Shown here: positions 28,118 to 38,966 of the stretch, piece by piece
How positions within the stretch are numbered: the stretch's first letter is position 1
How the letters are laid out: the number at the start of each line of letters is the position of its first letter
Origin: Pseudomonas lutea
Lineage (GTDB): Bacteria; Pseudomonadota; Gammaproteobacteria; Pseudomonadales; Pseudomonadaceae
Reading direction: 5' to 3'
Length of the DNA stretch: 64,000 bases
NCBI RefSeq assembly: GCF_000759445.1
Contig: NZ_JRMB01000001.1
Span: forward strand, 372,001 to 436,000
Position numbers and translations under genes: made by a program
The notes under the pieces: generated by a model
What the model was told of the DNA's origin: nothing
Seen by the model: the letters and a program-made list of their open reading frames with translations, nothing else
Databases searched by the model: none

Positions 28118-29134
28118 ATGCAGGCGCAATTGATCGCGCTCGACTGGGGCACGACGTCCCTTCGCGCGTACCGACTCGGCGAACACGGCCGGGTTCTGGA
28201 ACAACGTTCGCTTGGCGCGGGCATCATGCAACTGCCAACGACCCCCCGCACCATCCTCGGTCAGCCGATCACCGACGGGTTCGAACTGGCTTTCGATGAG
28301 GCGTGCGGCGACTGGCTGGATGCCGAACCGACATTGCCGGTGATCGCCTGTGGCATGGTTGGCAGCGCTCAAGGCTGGCGTGAAGCGACCTATCAGCAGA
28401 CGCCAGCCAGCGTCGCGGCGCTCAGCTCTGCATTGGTCACGGTGCGCAGCGTGCGCGGCGTTGACGTGCACATCATCCCCGGCGTGTTGCAGCGCTCCGA
28501 GCTGCCCAACGTGATGCGCGGCGAAGAAACCCAGGTCCTCGGCATTCTCGACTCGCTGCCCGCCAGTGAGGCCACCAAGCCGTTTTTGATAGGCCTGCCC
28601 GGTAGTCACTCGAAATGGGTGAGGGCGGTGGCCGGCCGCATCGAGCACTTCGACACGTTTATGACCGGCGAGGTCTTCGCCGCGCTGTCCAGCCACACGA
28701 TCCTGGGCCGCACTATGCAGCGCAGCGACGCCTTCGATGCCGAGGCCTTTGACCGTGGCGTGGCGGTTTCCCGTTCGGCCAGCGGTGCGGCAGGCCCGCT
28801 GTCGACCATTTTCAGTTGCCGGACTCTCGGCCTGACCGGCGTGTTGTCCGGCGCCGCCCAGTCCGATTACCTGTCGGGTCTTCTGATCGGTCACGAAATT
28901 TTTGCGCTGACGCAATTGCTCGGTCAGACGCAGGCGCCGCTGCCTGCGGTGATTCTGATCGGCAGCGATGCGCTGATTGCGCGTTACCAGCGAGCCCTCG
29001 ACGCCAACGGCTTCCCCCAGGTAACCCTGGCGGAGCAGGCCACCGAGCGCGGTCTCTGGCAAGTGGCCGTTCAGGCCGGACTCATCTCATCCTCCTCTTC
29101 GGCCGCTGGCCGGCCCCTTCACCCAGAGAACTGA
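28118..29134 (+). CDS. dgoK: 2-dehydro-3-deoxygalactonokinase
   Basis: Phosphorylates 2-keto-3-deoxygalactonate at C6 with ATP, the second step of the De Ley-Doudoroff galactonate route. The 338-residue protein belongs to the DgoK branch of sugar kinases. It has the N-terminal phosphate loop LIALDWGTTSLRAYRLG, VIACGMVGSAQGWREA, the GLPGSHSKWVRAVAGRI segment with substrate-contacting residues, and a C-terminal ILIGSDALIARYQRAL motif. It is the first gene of the cluster; dgoA starts 1 bp after its stop, so the two are translationally coupled. Confidence 0.96.
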   Translation: MQAQLIALDWGTTSLRAYRLGEHGRVLEQRSLGAGIMQLPTTPRTILGQPITDGFELAFDEACGDWLDAEPTLPVIACGMVGSAQGWREATYQQTPASVAALSSALVTVRSVRGVDVHIIPGVLQRSELPNVMRGEETQVLGILDSLPASEATKPFLIGLPGSHSKWVRAVAGRIEHFDTFMTGEVFAALSSHTILGRTMQRSDAFDAEAFDRGVAVSRSASGAAGPLSTIFSCRTLGLTGVLSGAAQSDYLSGLLIGHEIFALTQLLGQTQAPLPAVILIGSDALIARYQRALDANGFPQVTLAEQATERGLWQVAVQAGLISSSSSAAGRPLHPEN

Positions 29135-29135
29135 C

Positions 29136-29771
29136 ATGCTCAAGCAAGCCCTCGTGCAAAACGGTCTGGTCGCGATCCTGCGCGGCCTGCGCCCCGAAGA
29201 AGCGCCGGCGATTGGCGACGTCCTGTACACCGCTGGTTTCCGCGTGATCGAAGTCCCGCTCAACTCGCCCCAGCCGTACGACAGCATCCGCCTGCTGCGT
29301 CAAAGCCTGCCCGCCGATTGCCTGATCGGTGCAGGCACGGTGCTGACGCCCGAGCAAGTGCGCCAGGTCAAGGAAGCAGGCGGGCAGGTCATCGTCATGC
29401 CTCACAGCGATCCAAAAGTGTTGCGCGCCGCCAAGGCGGAGGGCTTGTTTCTGTCCCCGGGCGTGGCCACGCCGACCGAAGCCTTCGCCGCGCTGGCTGA
29501 GGGTGCCGACGTATTGAAGATGTTCCCCGCTGAGCAAATGGGCCCGGCGGTGGTCAAGGCATGGCTCGCGGTGTTGCCGGCCGGCACCGCGCTGATCCCG
29601 GTCGGTGGCATCACCCCGGACAATATGAAAGTGTTCCTCGACGCCGGTGTTTCCGGTTTCGGCCTGGGCTCCGGGTTGTTCAAGCCCGGGATGAGCGCCG
29701 ACGACGTCGCCAAAAGCGCCAAGGCCTACGTGGCCGCCTGGCACCAGCACAAGCCTTCAACTCACCCGTGA
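29136..29771 (+). CDS. dgoA: 2-dehydro-3-deoxy-6-phosphogalactonate aldolase
   Basis: Cleaves KDPGal to pyruvate and glyceraldehyde-3-phosphate, the last step of galactonate breakdown. The 211-residue TIM barrel has the KDPG/KDPGal aldolase signatures: catalytic Glu in IEVPLNSPQPYDSI (about 38), GAGTVLTPEQV, and the Schiff-base lysine in DVLKMFPAEQMGP (about 127). GGVTP is here VGGITPDN. The PLNSP loop and FPAEQMGP favour DgoA over the Entner-Doudoroff aldolase Eda. It is tightly coupled to dgoK, and dgoD follows after 84 bp. Confidence 0.96.
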   Translation: MLKQALVQNGLVAILRGLRPEEAPAIGDVLYTAGFRVIEVPLNSPQPYDSIRLLRQSLPADCLIGAGTVLTPEQVRQVKEAGGQVIVMPHSDPKVLRAAKAEGLFLSPGVATPTEAFAALAEGADVLKMFPAEQMGPAVVKAWLAVLPAGTALIPVGGITPDNMKVFLDAGVSGFGLGSGLFKPGMSADDVAKSAKAYVAAWHQHKPSTHP

Positions 29772-29855
29772 CCCATTGGCTCGCCGGACCCTCAACCCCG
29801 GCTGTTTGAACACGCGCGTCATCGAGCCTGTGTTTTTGAATAAGAGAGACAAGAC

Positions 29856-31004
29856 ATGAAAATCACCAAACTCACGACTTACATCGTCCCGCCGCGCTGG
29901 TGCTTCCTGAAGGTGGAAACGGACCAGGGCGTTACCGGCTGGGGCGAGCCCGTGGTAGAAGGCCGTGCGCACACGGTCGCCGCTGCGGTCGAAGAATTGT
30001 CCGATTACCTGATCGGCAAGGACCCTCGCAACATCGAAGACATCTGGACCGTGCTCTATCGCGGCGGCTTCTACCGTGGCGGCGCTGTCCACATGAGCGC
30101 CCTGGCCGGTATCGACCAGGCGCTGTGGGACATCAAGGGCAAGGCGCTGGGCGTGTCGGTCAGCGACCTGCTCGGCGGCCAGGTGCGCGACAAGATTCGG
30201 GTCTATTCGTGGATCGGCGGCGACCGTCCGGCGGACACCGCTCGTGCAGCAAAAGAAGCGGTGGAACGCGGCTTCACCGCTGTGAAAATGAACGGCACCG
30301 AAGAGCTGCAATTCCTCGACACTTTTGACAAGGTCGATCTGGCGCTGGCCAACGTCGCCGCCGTGCGAGATGCCGTAGGGCCGAACGTGGGCATTGGCGT
30401 CGACTTCCACGGTCGCGTGCACAAGCCGATGGCCAAAGTGCTGATGAAAGAGCTGGACCCGTACAAGTTGATGTTCATCGAAGAACCGGTGCTCAGCGAG
30501 AATTACGAAGCACTCAAGGAGCTGGCGCCGTTGACCAGCACCCCGATTGCGCTGGGCGAGCGGCTGTTCTCCCGTTGGGATTTCAAGCGGGTGCTCAGCG
30601 AAGGCTACGTCGACATCATCCAGCCTGATGCCTCCCACGCAGGCGGTATCACCGAAACCCGCAAGATCGCCAACATGGCCGAAGCCTATGACGTGGCGCT
30701 GGCGTTGCACTGCCCTCTGGGGCCGATTGCGCTGGCCGCCTGTCTGCAACTGGACGCCGCCTGCTACAACGCGTTCATCCAGGAGCAGAGCCTGGGGATT
30801 CACTACAACGAGAGCAACGATCTGCTTGATTACATCAAGAACCCCGAAGTCTTCGACTACGACAAAGGCATGGTGAAGATTCCCAACGGGCCGGGGCTGG
30901 GCATCGAGATCAACGAGGAATACGTCAAAGAGCGCGCCGCCATCGGCCACCGCTGGCGCAACCCGATCTGGCGCCACGCCGACGGCAGTTTTGCCGAGTG
31001 GTGA
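29856..31004 (+). CDS. dgoD: D-galactonate dehydratase
   Basis: Dehydrates D-galactonate to 2-keto-3-deoxygalactonate, the entry step, using Mg2+. The 382 residues match the enolase-superfamily dehydratase: [23 protein letters not shown] start, [20 protein letters not shown], the metal-ligand strands [14 protein letters not shown] and [12 protein letters not shown], and [18 protein letters not shown]. The catalytic His lies in [14 protein letters not shown]. Length and motifs agree with E. coli DgoD. dgoT follows after a spacer with degenerate REP sequence. Confidence 0.97.
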   Translation: MKITKLTTYIVPPRWCFLKVETDQGVTGWGEPVVEGRAHTVAAAVEELSDYLIGKDPRNIEDIWTVLYRGGFYRGGAVHMSALAGIDQALWDIKGKALGVSVSDLLGGQVRDKIRVYSWIGGDRPADTARAAKEAVERGFTAVKMNGTEELQFLDTFDKVDLALANVAAVRDAVGPNVGIGVDFHGRVHKPMAKVLMKELDPYKLMFIEEPVLSENYEALKELAPLTSTPIALGERLFSRWDFKRVLSEGYVDIIQPDASHAGGITETRKIANMAEAYDVALALHCPLGPIALAACLQLDAACYNAFIQEQSLGIHYNESNDLLDYIKNPEVFDYDKGMVKIPNGPGLGIEINEEYVKERAAIGHRWRNPIWRHADGSFAEW

Positions 31005-31029
31005 TCAGGCCCTGCTGACTTAGGGGCGG

Positions 31030-31140
31030 TTCTGTAGGCGCTGGCCTGCTGGCGGACGTGGTGGGTCAGGCGCTGCGTGGGTGAATGATCGATTGCGTTC
31101 GTCCGAACGCGGCCCGCAGCAAGCCGGCTCCTACAAGGCG
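31030..31140. repeat. Degenerate REP doublet (family B) between dgoD and dgoT
   Basis: CTGTAGGCGCTGGCCTGCTG (diverged) and GCAGCAAGCCGGCTCCTACA (inverted, well conserved) flank about 65 bases inside the 225-bp spacer. Confidence 0.65.
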
Positions 31141-31229
31141 GTGTTCAGGCCCCTGCGCCGCGCCGGTTGCCCCACACCCGCAACACTAAAACTCCAGACC
31201 TCAGATAACCATAAAAAGAGGCACTTCTC

Positions 31230-32543
31230 ATGCGCACACAGACTGTTCCCGAGGCGCGGGCGATCACCGCCACGCCGACCCGCAAACGCTTTTTCATCAT
31301 GGTGTTGCTGTTCATCACGGTGGTGATCAACTACCTCGACCGCAGCAACCTCTCCATCGCCGCGCCCGCACTGACCAGCGAGCTGGGCATCGACCCGGTG
31401 CATGTCGGGCTGATCTTCTCCGCGTTCGGCTGGACCTACGCCGCCATGCAGCTGCCCGGCGGCTGGCTGGTGGACCGCGTGCCGCCGCGCATCCTCTACA
31501 CCGTGGCGCTGGCGCTATGGTCCATCGCCACCATCTTCCTCGGCTTCGTCGGCAGCTTCATCGGCCTTTTCGTGCTGCGCATGGCAGTGGGTGCGCTGGA
31601 GGCTCCGGCCTACCCCATCAACAGCCGCGTCGTCACCGCCTGGTTCCCGGAAAAGGAGCGGGCCACCGCGGTAGGCTTCTACACCTCAGGCCAATTCGTC
31701 GGTTTGGCGTTTCTGACGCCGGTGCTCGCCTGGCTGCAAACGCGCTACGGCTGGCACATGGTGTTCGTGGCCACCGGCGGCGTCGGCGTGCTGTGGGCGG
31801 CGATCTGGTACATGGTCTATCGCGAGCCGCGTGACTTCAAAGGCATCAATCAGGGCGAGATCGACCTGATCAAGGACGGTGGCGGCCTGGTCGACATGCA
31901 GACCGATGCGTCGAAACACAAAAGCGGGTTCAGCTGGCAGGACCTCGGCATCGTGCTGACCAAGCGCAAGTTGTGGGGCATTTACCTGGGTCAGTTCTGC
32001 CTGAACTCGACGTTGTGGTTCTTCCTTACCTGGTTCCCGACTTACCTCGTCAAATACCGGGGCATGGACTTCATCAAGTCGGGTTTATTGGCGTCCCTGC
32101 CATTCCTCGCAGCGTTCGTCGGCGTGCTGTGCTCGGGGTTCTTCTCCGACTGGCTGATCCGTCGCGGCCACACGGTGGGTTTTGCCCGTAAAACGCCGAT
32201 CATCGCCGGCTTGCTGATCTCTACTTCGATCATCGGCGCCAACTACGTGGATTCGACACCACTGGTGATCGCGTTCCTGGCCTTGGCGTTTTTCGGCAAT
32301 GGCCTGGCCTCGATCACTTGGTCGCTGGTATCGACCCTTGCTCCGGCGCGGTTGTTGGGACTGACCGGCGGCACGTTCAACCTGATTGGTAACCTGGCGG
32401 CGATTGCCACGCCGATCGTGATTGGCTTCCTCGCGTCGGGGGACTCGTTCGCGCCGGCAATCACCTACATCGCCGTTCTGGCGTTGCTTGGGGCGTTGTC
32501 TTACATCCTGCTGGTGGGCAAGGTCGAACGTATCGAGTTGTAA
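31230..32543 (+). CDS. dgoT: D-galactonate/H+ symporter, MFS anion:cation family
   Basis: An inner-membrane MFS carrier that imports D-galactonate. The 437 residues have twelve hydrophobic segments and the anion:cation symporter signature VVINYLDRSNLSIAAPALTSELG in the first helix (about 29-51). GWTYAAMQLPGGWLVDRVPPR (motif A region), EAPAYPINSRVVTAWFPEKERATAVG and the central cytosolic loop DFKGINQGEIDLIKDGG also appear. Context, next to dgoK, dgoA and dgoD, supports galactonate over related substrates such as glucarate or tartrate. An IclR regulator follows. Confidence 0.93.
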   Translation: MRTQTVPEARAITATPTRKRFFIMVLLFITVVINYLDRSNLSIAAPALTSELGIDPVHVGLIFSAFGWTYAAMQLPGGWLVDRVPPRILYTVALALWSIATIFLGFVGSFIGLFVLRMAVGALEAPAYPINSRVVTAWFPEKERATAVGFYTSGQFVGLAFLTPVLAWLQTRYGWHMVFVATGGVGVLWAAIWYMVYREPRDFKGINQGEIDLIKDGGGLVDMQTDASKHKSGFSWQDLGIVLTKRKLWGIYLGQFCLNSTLWFFLTWFPTYLVKYRGMDFIKSGLLASLPFLAAFVGVLCSGFFSDWLIRRGHTVGFARKTPIIAGLLISTSIIGANYVDSTPLVIAFLALAFFGNGLASITWSLVSTLAPARLLGLTGGTFNLIGNLAAIATPIVIGFLASGDSFAPAITYIAVLALLGALSYILLVGKVERIEL

Positions 32544-32675
32544 TCGCCCTGCACACGTTCCGCACAAGTGCTGCATGCGTTCTGCGCACATTCTGCGCAG
32601 TCCTCATGCTCCGCTGGCAGGCTTCAAGGCCGGCGACGATAATGTCGCCGGTTTTCTGATTCGATAAGGCGCGCC

Positions 32676-33479
32676 ATGCAAGATGTTCCCGACACCGCCG
32701 TGACTGGCAAAGACCCTGCACCCACCGGTACGCAAACCTTGATCCGTGGCCTGGGCGTGGTCCAGGCAGTCGCCGGTGGCGCCCGCGACCTCAAGGAAAT
32801 CGCCCGGCTGATTGGCACCACCCGCAGCACGACCCATCGGCTTGCCAGTTGCCTGGTCGAGGAGCGTTACCTGCGGGTTTTGCCGCAAGTGGGCTATTTG
32901 CTAGGCCCCAAGCTGATCGAGCTGGGCTTTCAGGCCCGCGAAGAAGTGCCGCTGCTGGTAGTGGCCAAACCTTTCCTCGATGAGTTGTCGGCGCAAACCG
33001 GTGACACCGTGCACTTGGCCATGCGTGATGGTGACGAGGTGTTGTACCTGCACAAAAATCCGGGACGCAACGGCCCTGAAATGCGTTCGCGGGTGGGCCA
33101 TCGCATGCCGCTGGCCCGCACCGGGATCGGCAAGGCGTTGATGCTGGACGACCCGGAAAGCGAGTGGCAGCGGTTGTACGAAATCAGCGTGCCGACCACC
33201 GGCAAAAATCCGCTGTGGCCGGTGCATGAAGAGCAGACGTGGCAGCAGGTGCAAGCGCGCATGCACGAATACGTAAAAGGCGGCTATGCGTTCGATCTGG
33301 AGGACAACGAACCGTCGATCCGCTGCGTGGCGGCGCCTGTGCGTGACGCGAGCAAACACATCGTCGCCGGGATCAGCATCGCCAGCACCGTGCCCTATAT
33401 GCCACTGGAAAAAATGGCCGAGCTGGTGCCATTGATCAAGGACGCGGCGGCGCGCTTGTCGGCAGAGCTAGGGGGTTAA
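32676..33479 (+). CDS. IclR-family regulator, probable dgo regulator
   Basis: A 267-residue dimeric regulator. After a short tail, the N-terminal winged helix-turn-helix reads LIRGLGVVQAVAGGARDLKEIARLIGTTRSTTHRLASCLVEERYL (about 22-66). The GAF-like effector domain follows (LAMRDGDEVLYLHKNPGRNG, RVGHRMPLARTGIGKALM, GYAFDLEDNEPSIRCVAAPVRD). It sits 132 bp after dgoT on the same strand, so it is likely to control the galactonate genes. The E. coli cluster uses a GntR-family DgoR instead, so the regulator class has been exchanged here. The effector is presumably galactonate or an intermediate. Confidence 0.88.
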   Translation: MQDVPDTAVTGKDPAPTGTQTLIRGLGVVQAVAGGARDLKEIARLIGTTRSTTHRLASCLVEERYLRVLPQVGYLLGPKLIELGFQAREEVPLLVVAKPFLDELSAQTGDTVHLAMRDGDEVLYLHKNPGRNGPEMRSRVGHRMPLARTGIGKALMLDDPESEWQRLYEISVPTTGKNPLWPVHEEQTWQQVQARMHEYVKGGYAFDLEDNEPSIRCVAAPVRDASKHIVAGISIASTVPYMPLEKMAELVPLIKDAAARLSAELGG

Positions 33480-33691
33480 CAAGCCCGTGCCTGGCAGGAG
33501 TCGCTGGCGGGCTAAACATCCGGGAAACCTGGCGCAGCCATACCCTTTTGGGCGCCTGCACAGCCCGGTTTGCTGACCAGATCGAGAAATCGGCTCGAAA
33601 GCGCACCAACAATCCTGGAGACCCGCGGTCATAGCTCTTCAGGGGCCAATGGCCGATCGGCCGAGGCAAACGCGATTTGGGGTGAAATGTC

Positions 33692-34381
33692 ATGGTGAGT
33701 AGAAAAAAAACAGGCTCCACACCGCTGCAGCTGCTTGAGGAAATCACCACCCTTTTGATGGAGCATTTTGAGCAAGCCTGCGGCCGGGCGCTCGCGGATG
33801 CAGAAAAGATGCTTTCCAGGCTCGAAAAGAAGCGGACCAAACTGGAGACGAAGCTTGGCAAGAAGCGAAGCCGGCTCGACACCACGCCAGTCGGGAAGCG
33901 CAAAAAGCAGGCAAAACTACGGGCCACTATCAAGGCGCTGCAGGCAAAATTGTTTGAAGCGCAAGGCCGGACCGAGCACACCCGGCAGTACATCCGGGAC
34001 TTCAAGCACGACGTCCAGATGAGCCTGGCGTTGCTACAGGGCGTAGGGCAGGTGCATGAAGAAGCCAGCAAAATGCTGCGCCAGCGCGAACTCGGCGCAG
34101 ATAGCCCACCATCTTCGCAAACGGAAGTGACCGCCACGTCTGCATCGAAGCCTTCGCCCTCGAACCTGCGCGCTGCGAAGCAGGCGACGGCACTGAAGGC
34201 CATCGCTAATGCTGTCGTCGCCAAGCCCACGGTGACGGTAGTCAAGGGACGAAAGCATGCGCCCAGCGACGTTGCACCCTTGGCCCATGGGATCGCCGAG
34301 GCCAGTGCTGCACCCGAGCCGGATGAGGCGCCTCATGCTGAGTCGGCGCTCCAGCCGGAGTGGCTTGAGCGCTCGCTGTAG
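33692..34381 (+). CDS. AlgP-like (AlgR3-like) coiled-coil protein lacking the long KPAA tail
   Basis: A 229-residue basic protein. The first ~125 residues (STPLQLLEEITTLLMEHFEQACGRALADAEKMLSRLEKKR, then RQYIRDFKHDVQMSLALLQGVGQVHEEASKML) resemble, as I recall it, the N-terminal coiled-coil of Pseudomonas AlgP, the histone H1-like regulator of alginate genes. AlgP then has a long run of Lys-Pro-Ala-Ala repeats; here the C-terminus is a short Ala/Ser/Pro-rich tail with few lysines. A role in DNA or nucleoid binding is therefore uncertain. TGGGGTGA precedes the ATG. A 212-bp spacer separates it from the IclR gene. It is probably a paralogue; the main algP is expected elsewhere. Confidence 0.72.
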   Translation: MVSRKKTGSTPLQLLEEITTLLMEHFEQACGRALADAEKMLSRLEKKRTKLETKLGKKRSRLDTTPVGKRKKQAKLRATIKALQAKLFEAQGRTEHTRQYIRDFKHDVQMSLALLQGVGQVHEEASKMLRQRELGADSPPSSQTEVTATSASKPSPSNLRAAKQATALKAIANAVVAKPTVTVVKGRKHAPSDVAPLAHGIAEASAAPEPDEAPHAESALQPEWLERSL

Positions 34382-34392
34382 TTTGTTGCCGT

Positions 34393-34414
34393 TCGCCCCG
34401 CATTGCGCGGGGCG
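34393..34414. terminator. Possible terminator between two convergent genes
   Basis: A strong GC-rich hairpin CGCCCCGC / GCGGGGCG lies between the AlgP-like gene and the oppositely oriented alcohol dehydrogenase. There is no T-tract, so termination efficiency is uncertain. Confidence 0.5.
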
Positions 34415-34423
34415 ACGCCTCCA

Positions 34424-35476
34424 TCAGGCCTTCAACGTGGCCATATCAATCACGAAGCGGTATTTCACGTCGCCAGCGATCATACGGCTGTAGGCCTCGT
34501 TGATGTGCTGGATGTCGAGCATCTCGATGTCACACGTGATGCCGTGCTCGGCACAGAAATCCAGCACTTCCTGAGTCTCGGCAATGCCGCCGATCAGCGA
34601 GCCCGCCAGCACGCGGCGCTTCATCACCAGATTGGCCGCATGCAGCGCCGGGTCCACCGGTTCGATCAGGCCCACTAGAATGTGCACGCCGTCAAAGCGC
34701 AGGGTTTCCAGGTAGGGGTTCAAATCGTGCTGCACCGGAATGGTGTCCAGCAGGAAGTCGAACTGGCCGGCGGCGGCTTTCATCTGCGCCGCGTCGGTAG
34801 AGACGATCACGTGGTCCGCGCCCTGACGTCGGCCTTCCTCGGCTTTGCTTGCAGAGCGGGTGAACAGGGTCACTTCGGCGCCCATGGCCTTGGCGAACTT
34901 GATGCCCATGTGGCCCAGGCCGCCCATGCCCAGAATACCGACCTTGTCACCGGCCTTGACGCCGTAATGCTTGAGCGGCGAGTAAGTGGTGATGCCCGCA
35001 CAGAGGATCGGCGCGGCAGCGGCCAGGTCGAGCTTTTCCGGGATACGAACAACGAAGTGCTCGCTGACCACGATGCTGTTGGAGTAGCCGCCCATGGTGT
35101 TGCTGCCGTCGACGCGGTCCGGCGTGGCGTACGTCATGGTCGGGCCTTCGAGGCAATACTGCTCAAGGTCCTGAGCGCAGGCTTCGCAATGGCGGCAGGA
35201 GTCGACCATACAGCCGACCCCGACCAGATCCCCCACCTTGTGTTTGCTGACGTTGGCACCGACTTCGGTGACCTTGCCGACGATCTCGTGGCCGGGCATC
35301 AGCGGGTACACGGCGATGCCCCATTCATTGCGCGCTTGATGGATGTCGGAATGGCAGACACCGCAGTACAGAATTTCGATGGCCACGTCGTCTGGCCGAG
35401 GGCTGCGACGGCTGAACGTCATGGGGGCGAGGGGGGCGGTGGCTGACTGGGCGGCGTAACCGATGGCTGTGTACAT
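34424..35476 (-). CDS. Zinc-dependent NADP alcohol dehydrogenase / aldehyde reductase (YahK-like)
   Basis: A cytosolic medium-chain dehydrogenase that reduces aldehydes with NADPH; the physiological substrate is unknown. The 350 residues show the catalytic zinc ligands (CGVCHSDIH, PGHEIVGKV), the four structural-zinc cysteines (CMVDSCRHCEACAQDLEQYC), and the nucleotide fold GMGGLGHMGIKFAKAMGAEV followed by TRS, which favours NADP. These features match the YahK/CAD-like group. The start at 35476 (MYTAIGYAAQSATAPLAPM) has a GAGGTG upstream; earlier in-frame starts would add an unrelated leader. It is divergent from an AraC regulator that probably controls it. Confidence 0.92.
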   Translation of the reverse strand: MYTAIGYAAQSATAPLAPMTFSRRSPRPDDVAIEILYCGVCHSDIHQARNEWGIAVYPLMPGHEIVGKVTEVGANVSKHKVGDLVGVGCMVDSCRHCEACAQDLEQYCLEGPTMTYATPDRVDGSNTMGGYSNSIVVSEHFVVRIPEKLDLAAAAPILCAGITTYSPLKHYGVKAGDKVGILGMGGLGHMGIKFAKAMGAEVTLFTRSASKAEEGRRQGADHVIVSTDAAQMKAAAGQFDFLLDTIPVQHDLNPYLETLRFDGVHILVGLIEPVDPALHAANLVMKRRVLAGSLIGGIAETQEVLDFCAEHGITCDIEMLDIQHINEAYSRMIAGDVKYRFVIDMATLKA

Positions 35477-35652
35477 GGAGCACCTCATAAACGATGACGG
35501 TTGAGGCGGTGCATTTTCCTCAGCCACGCCTTTGTCGGCCATGACCATTCCTACGTGTGTCATGCCTGATCCTCCAGATATTGGGCTTTGCATGTGGCGG
35601 TGTGGTGCTGATCTGCGATGATGGCGCTGTCAAATCCTCCGCATGGCTGCCT

Positions 35653-36558
35653 ATGACTCCTGTTTCTCACTCCGAGGCCAACGCCGAATTGGTTTCGCTC
35701 ATCAAACCGTTGGCCTTACGTCCGGGCTTTGTCGACACGCGCGTGCCCGGCGTGCAAGCCATGTCCTGGGATTACTACGTGGCCAGCAGCCCGCAGATCT
35801 ACGAGCCGAGCCTGGTGATCATCGCGCAAGGCAGCAAGCTCGCGCGCCTTGGTCCGCGCACGCTGGAATACGGCGCGGGGCACTATCTGGTGCAGGCGTT
35901 ATCGGTGCCGTTCATGTGCGAAACTTTCGCCACGACACAAGCACCCATGTATGGCGTAGCGGTGTCGATTGATCGCGCGCTGCTGGGTGAACTGGTGCAA
36001 GCCATGGGCGAGGCGCCGCACGTCAAGGTCAAGGCGCAGACGCCGGAGTCCATGACCTCCGCCGAGCTGGACGCACCGATGCGCGAAAGTGTCGAGCGAC
36101 TGTTGCGCTGCCTGCACGATCCGCTCGACGCCCAGGTGCTGGGTCAGGCCAGGGTCCGGGAAGTGGTGTATGCCGCTTTGCGCGGTCCGCAAGCCGGGGT
36201 GTTGCGGGCACTGGTCGAGCAGACGGGGCACTTCGCGCGTATCGCCGCTTCGCTGCAGCACCTGCGCGATCACTACGATCAGGCGTTAAGCGTCAATGAC
36301 CTGGCCCGCTGTGCCAACATGAGTGCCTCGACGTTTCATGAGCACTTCAAGCGCAGCACCTTGCTCTCGCCTGTCCAGTACCTCAAACGCCTGCGTTTGC
36401 TCAAGGCACAACAGATGCTCATCGGTGAAGGCATGGGCGTCGCGCAGGTGGCGCACAAGGTCGGCTACCAGAGCACCTCGCAATTCAGCCGCGAGTACAA
36501 GCGCTACTTTGAGCGCAATCCGGGGGAAGAGGGTGAAAGGCTGAAGATATCAGCGTGA
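35653..36558 (+). CDS. AraC-family regulator divergent from the YahK-like dehydrogenase
   Basis: A 301-residue regulator with an AraC_N-type sensory half (YYVASSPQIYEPSLVIIAQGSK, LVQALSVPFMCETFATTQAPMYGVAVSID). The C-terminal pair of helix-turn-helix motifs reads LSVNDLARCANMSASTFHEHFKRSTLLSPVQYLKRLRLLKAQQML and VAQVAHKVGYQSTSQFSREYKRYF. AraC_N regulators are typically divergent from oxidoreductase genes they activate, as here. The start is the ATG at 35653; no strong ribosome-binding site is visible, so a nearby alternative start is possible. Confidence 0.88.
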   Translation: MTPVSHSEANAELVSLIKPLALRPGFVDTRVPGVQAMSWDYYVASSPQIYEPSLVIIAQGSKLARLGPRTLEYGAGHYLVQALSVPFMCETFATTQAPMYGVAVSIDRALLGELVQAMGEAPHVKVKAQTPESMTSAELDAPMRESVERLLRCLHDPLDAQVLGQARVREVVYAALRGPQAGVLRALVEQTGHFARIAASLQHLRDHYDQALSVNDLARCANMSASTFHEHFKRSTLLSPVQYLKRLRLLKAQQMLIGEGMGVAQVAHKVGYQSTSQFSREYKRYFERNPGEEGERLKISA

Positions 36559-36581
36559 GAAACAAGGCTGGGGCTAAAGGG

Positions 36582-36741
36582 CTTCCCGGCTAAAGCCGGT
36601 CCCACGGTCATGGTCACCGCCAGTTGCTTTGGATGCATGCGACCTCTTTGTGGGACCGGCTTCAGCCGGGAAGAGGCCAGCGTGTGCAACATCAATTGTG
36701 CGATGTGGCCGCTGACGCCTTCCCGGCCAGAGCCGGTCCTA
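36582..36741. repeat. Three REP units (family A) between convergent genes
   Basis: Units at about 36582-36605, 36650-36673 (inverted) and 36719-36741 fill the spacer between the AraC gene and the end of etfD. Confidence 0.85.
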
Positions 36742-36752
36742 CTCACAATCCA

Positions 36753-38417
<1,665 letters not shown>

Positions 38418-38548
38418 AGGCTATCTCCTACTCAAGGCTCAACGGCATATTTTTTTATAAGGCAGCTGGACCGACACGCGGAAGGTCGTTATCCGGGTGT
38501 CATCCCTAAAGGCGCGCATTATATCTACACCACCTCACAGGTCCAATA

Positions 38549-38562
38549 CAAACGTTTGTTTG
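38549..38562. promoter_or_regulatory. Candidate PsrA box in the etfD/etfB spacer
   Basis: CAAAC-N4-GTTTG exactly fits the published PsrA consensus (G/C)AAAC(N2-4)GTTT(G/C). It lies about 130 bp before the etfD start. PsrA is the TetR-type repressor of beta-oxidation genes in Pseudomonas, relieved by long-chain acyl-CoA. The remainder of the 549-bp spacer (38418-38966) holds no gene I can support; promoters for both sides must be here. Confidence 0.6.
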
Positions 38563-38966
38563 AATCGGCTGAAACCCTGATAAATCATAGCGAGGCGGCT
38601 TGCGACTGGCGTTTATGTCGTATTGACCCGACTACCCGATGCGGTCAAGATACGGGCGGTTTTGCGCTCACGCCCGGTTGCGTATGCACCTGGTCAATCA
38701 GCCCAAAGCGTCGTTACCAGAACACCCGTGAAAGCGCCGTCACCACGGTTCTTCGCCCACTTAAACTGCCGCCCGCCAGCGCGCCGCAGTTTACACGGGC
38801 GATGTGAGTCTGGCTTGGATTGCCGCTGAGCTGCGGCCGCTTTTGCTGACATCGGCATTCGGCAACCGTGAATACGTTGTTTTCACAGGTGTTCTTTACA
38901 CTGACGTGTACCCATCGCCGGGCATGGCCCGGCGATTTCTTTTCACCGGAGAGTAACGAGGAATCC

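Noticed and set aside
33649..33662. GGCCGATCGGCC palindrome before the AlgP-like gene
   Set aside because: Short GC palindromes of this size are expected by chance in this base composition, and there is no regulator context.
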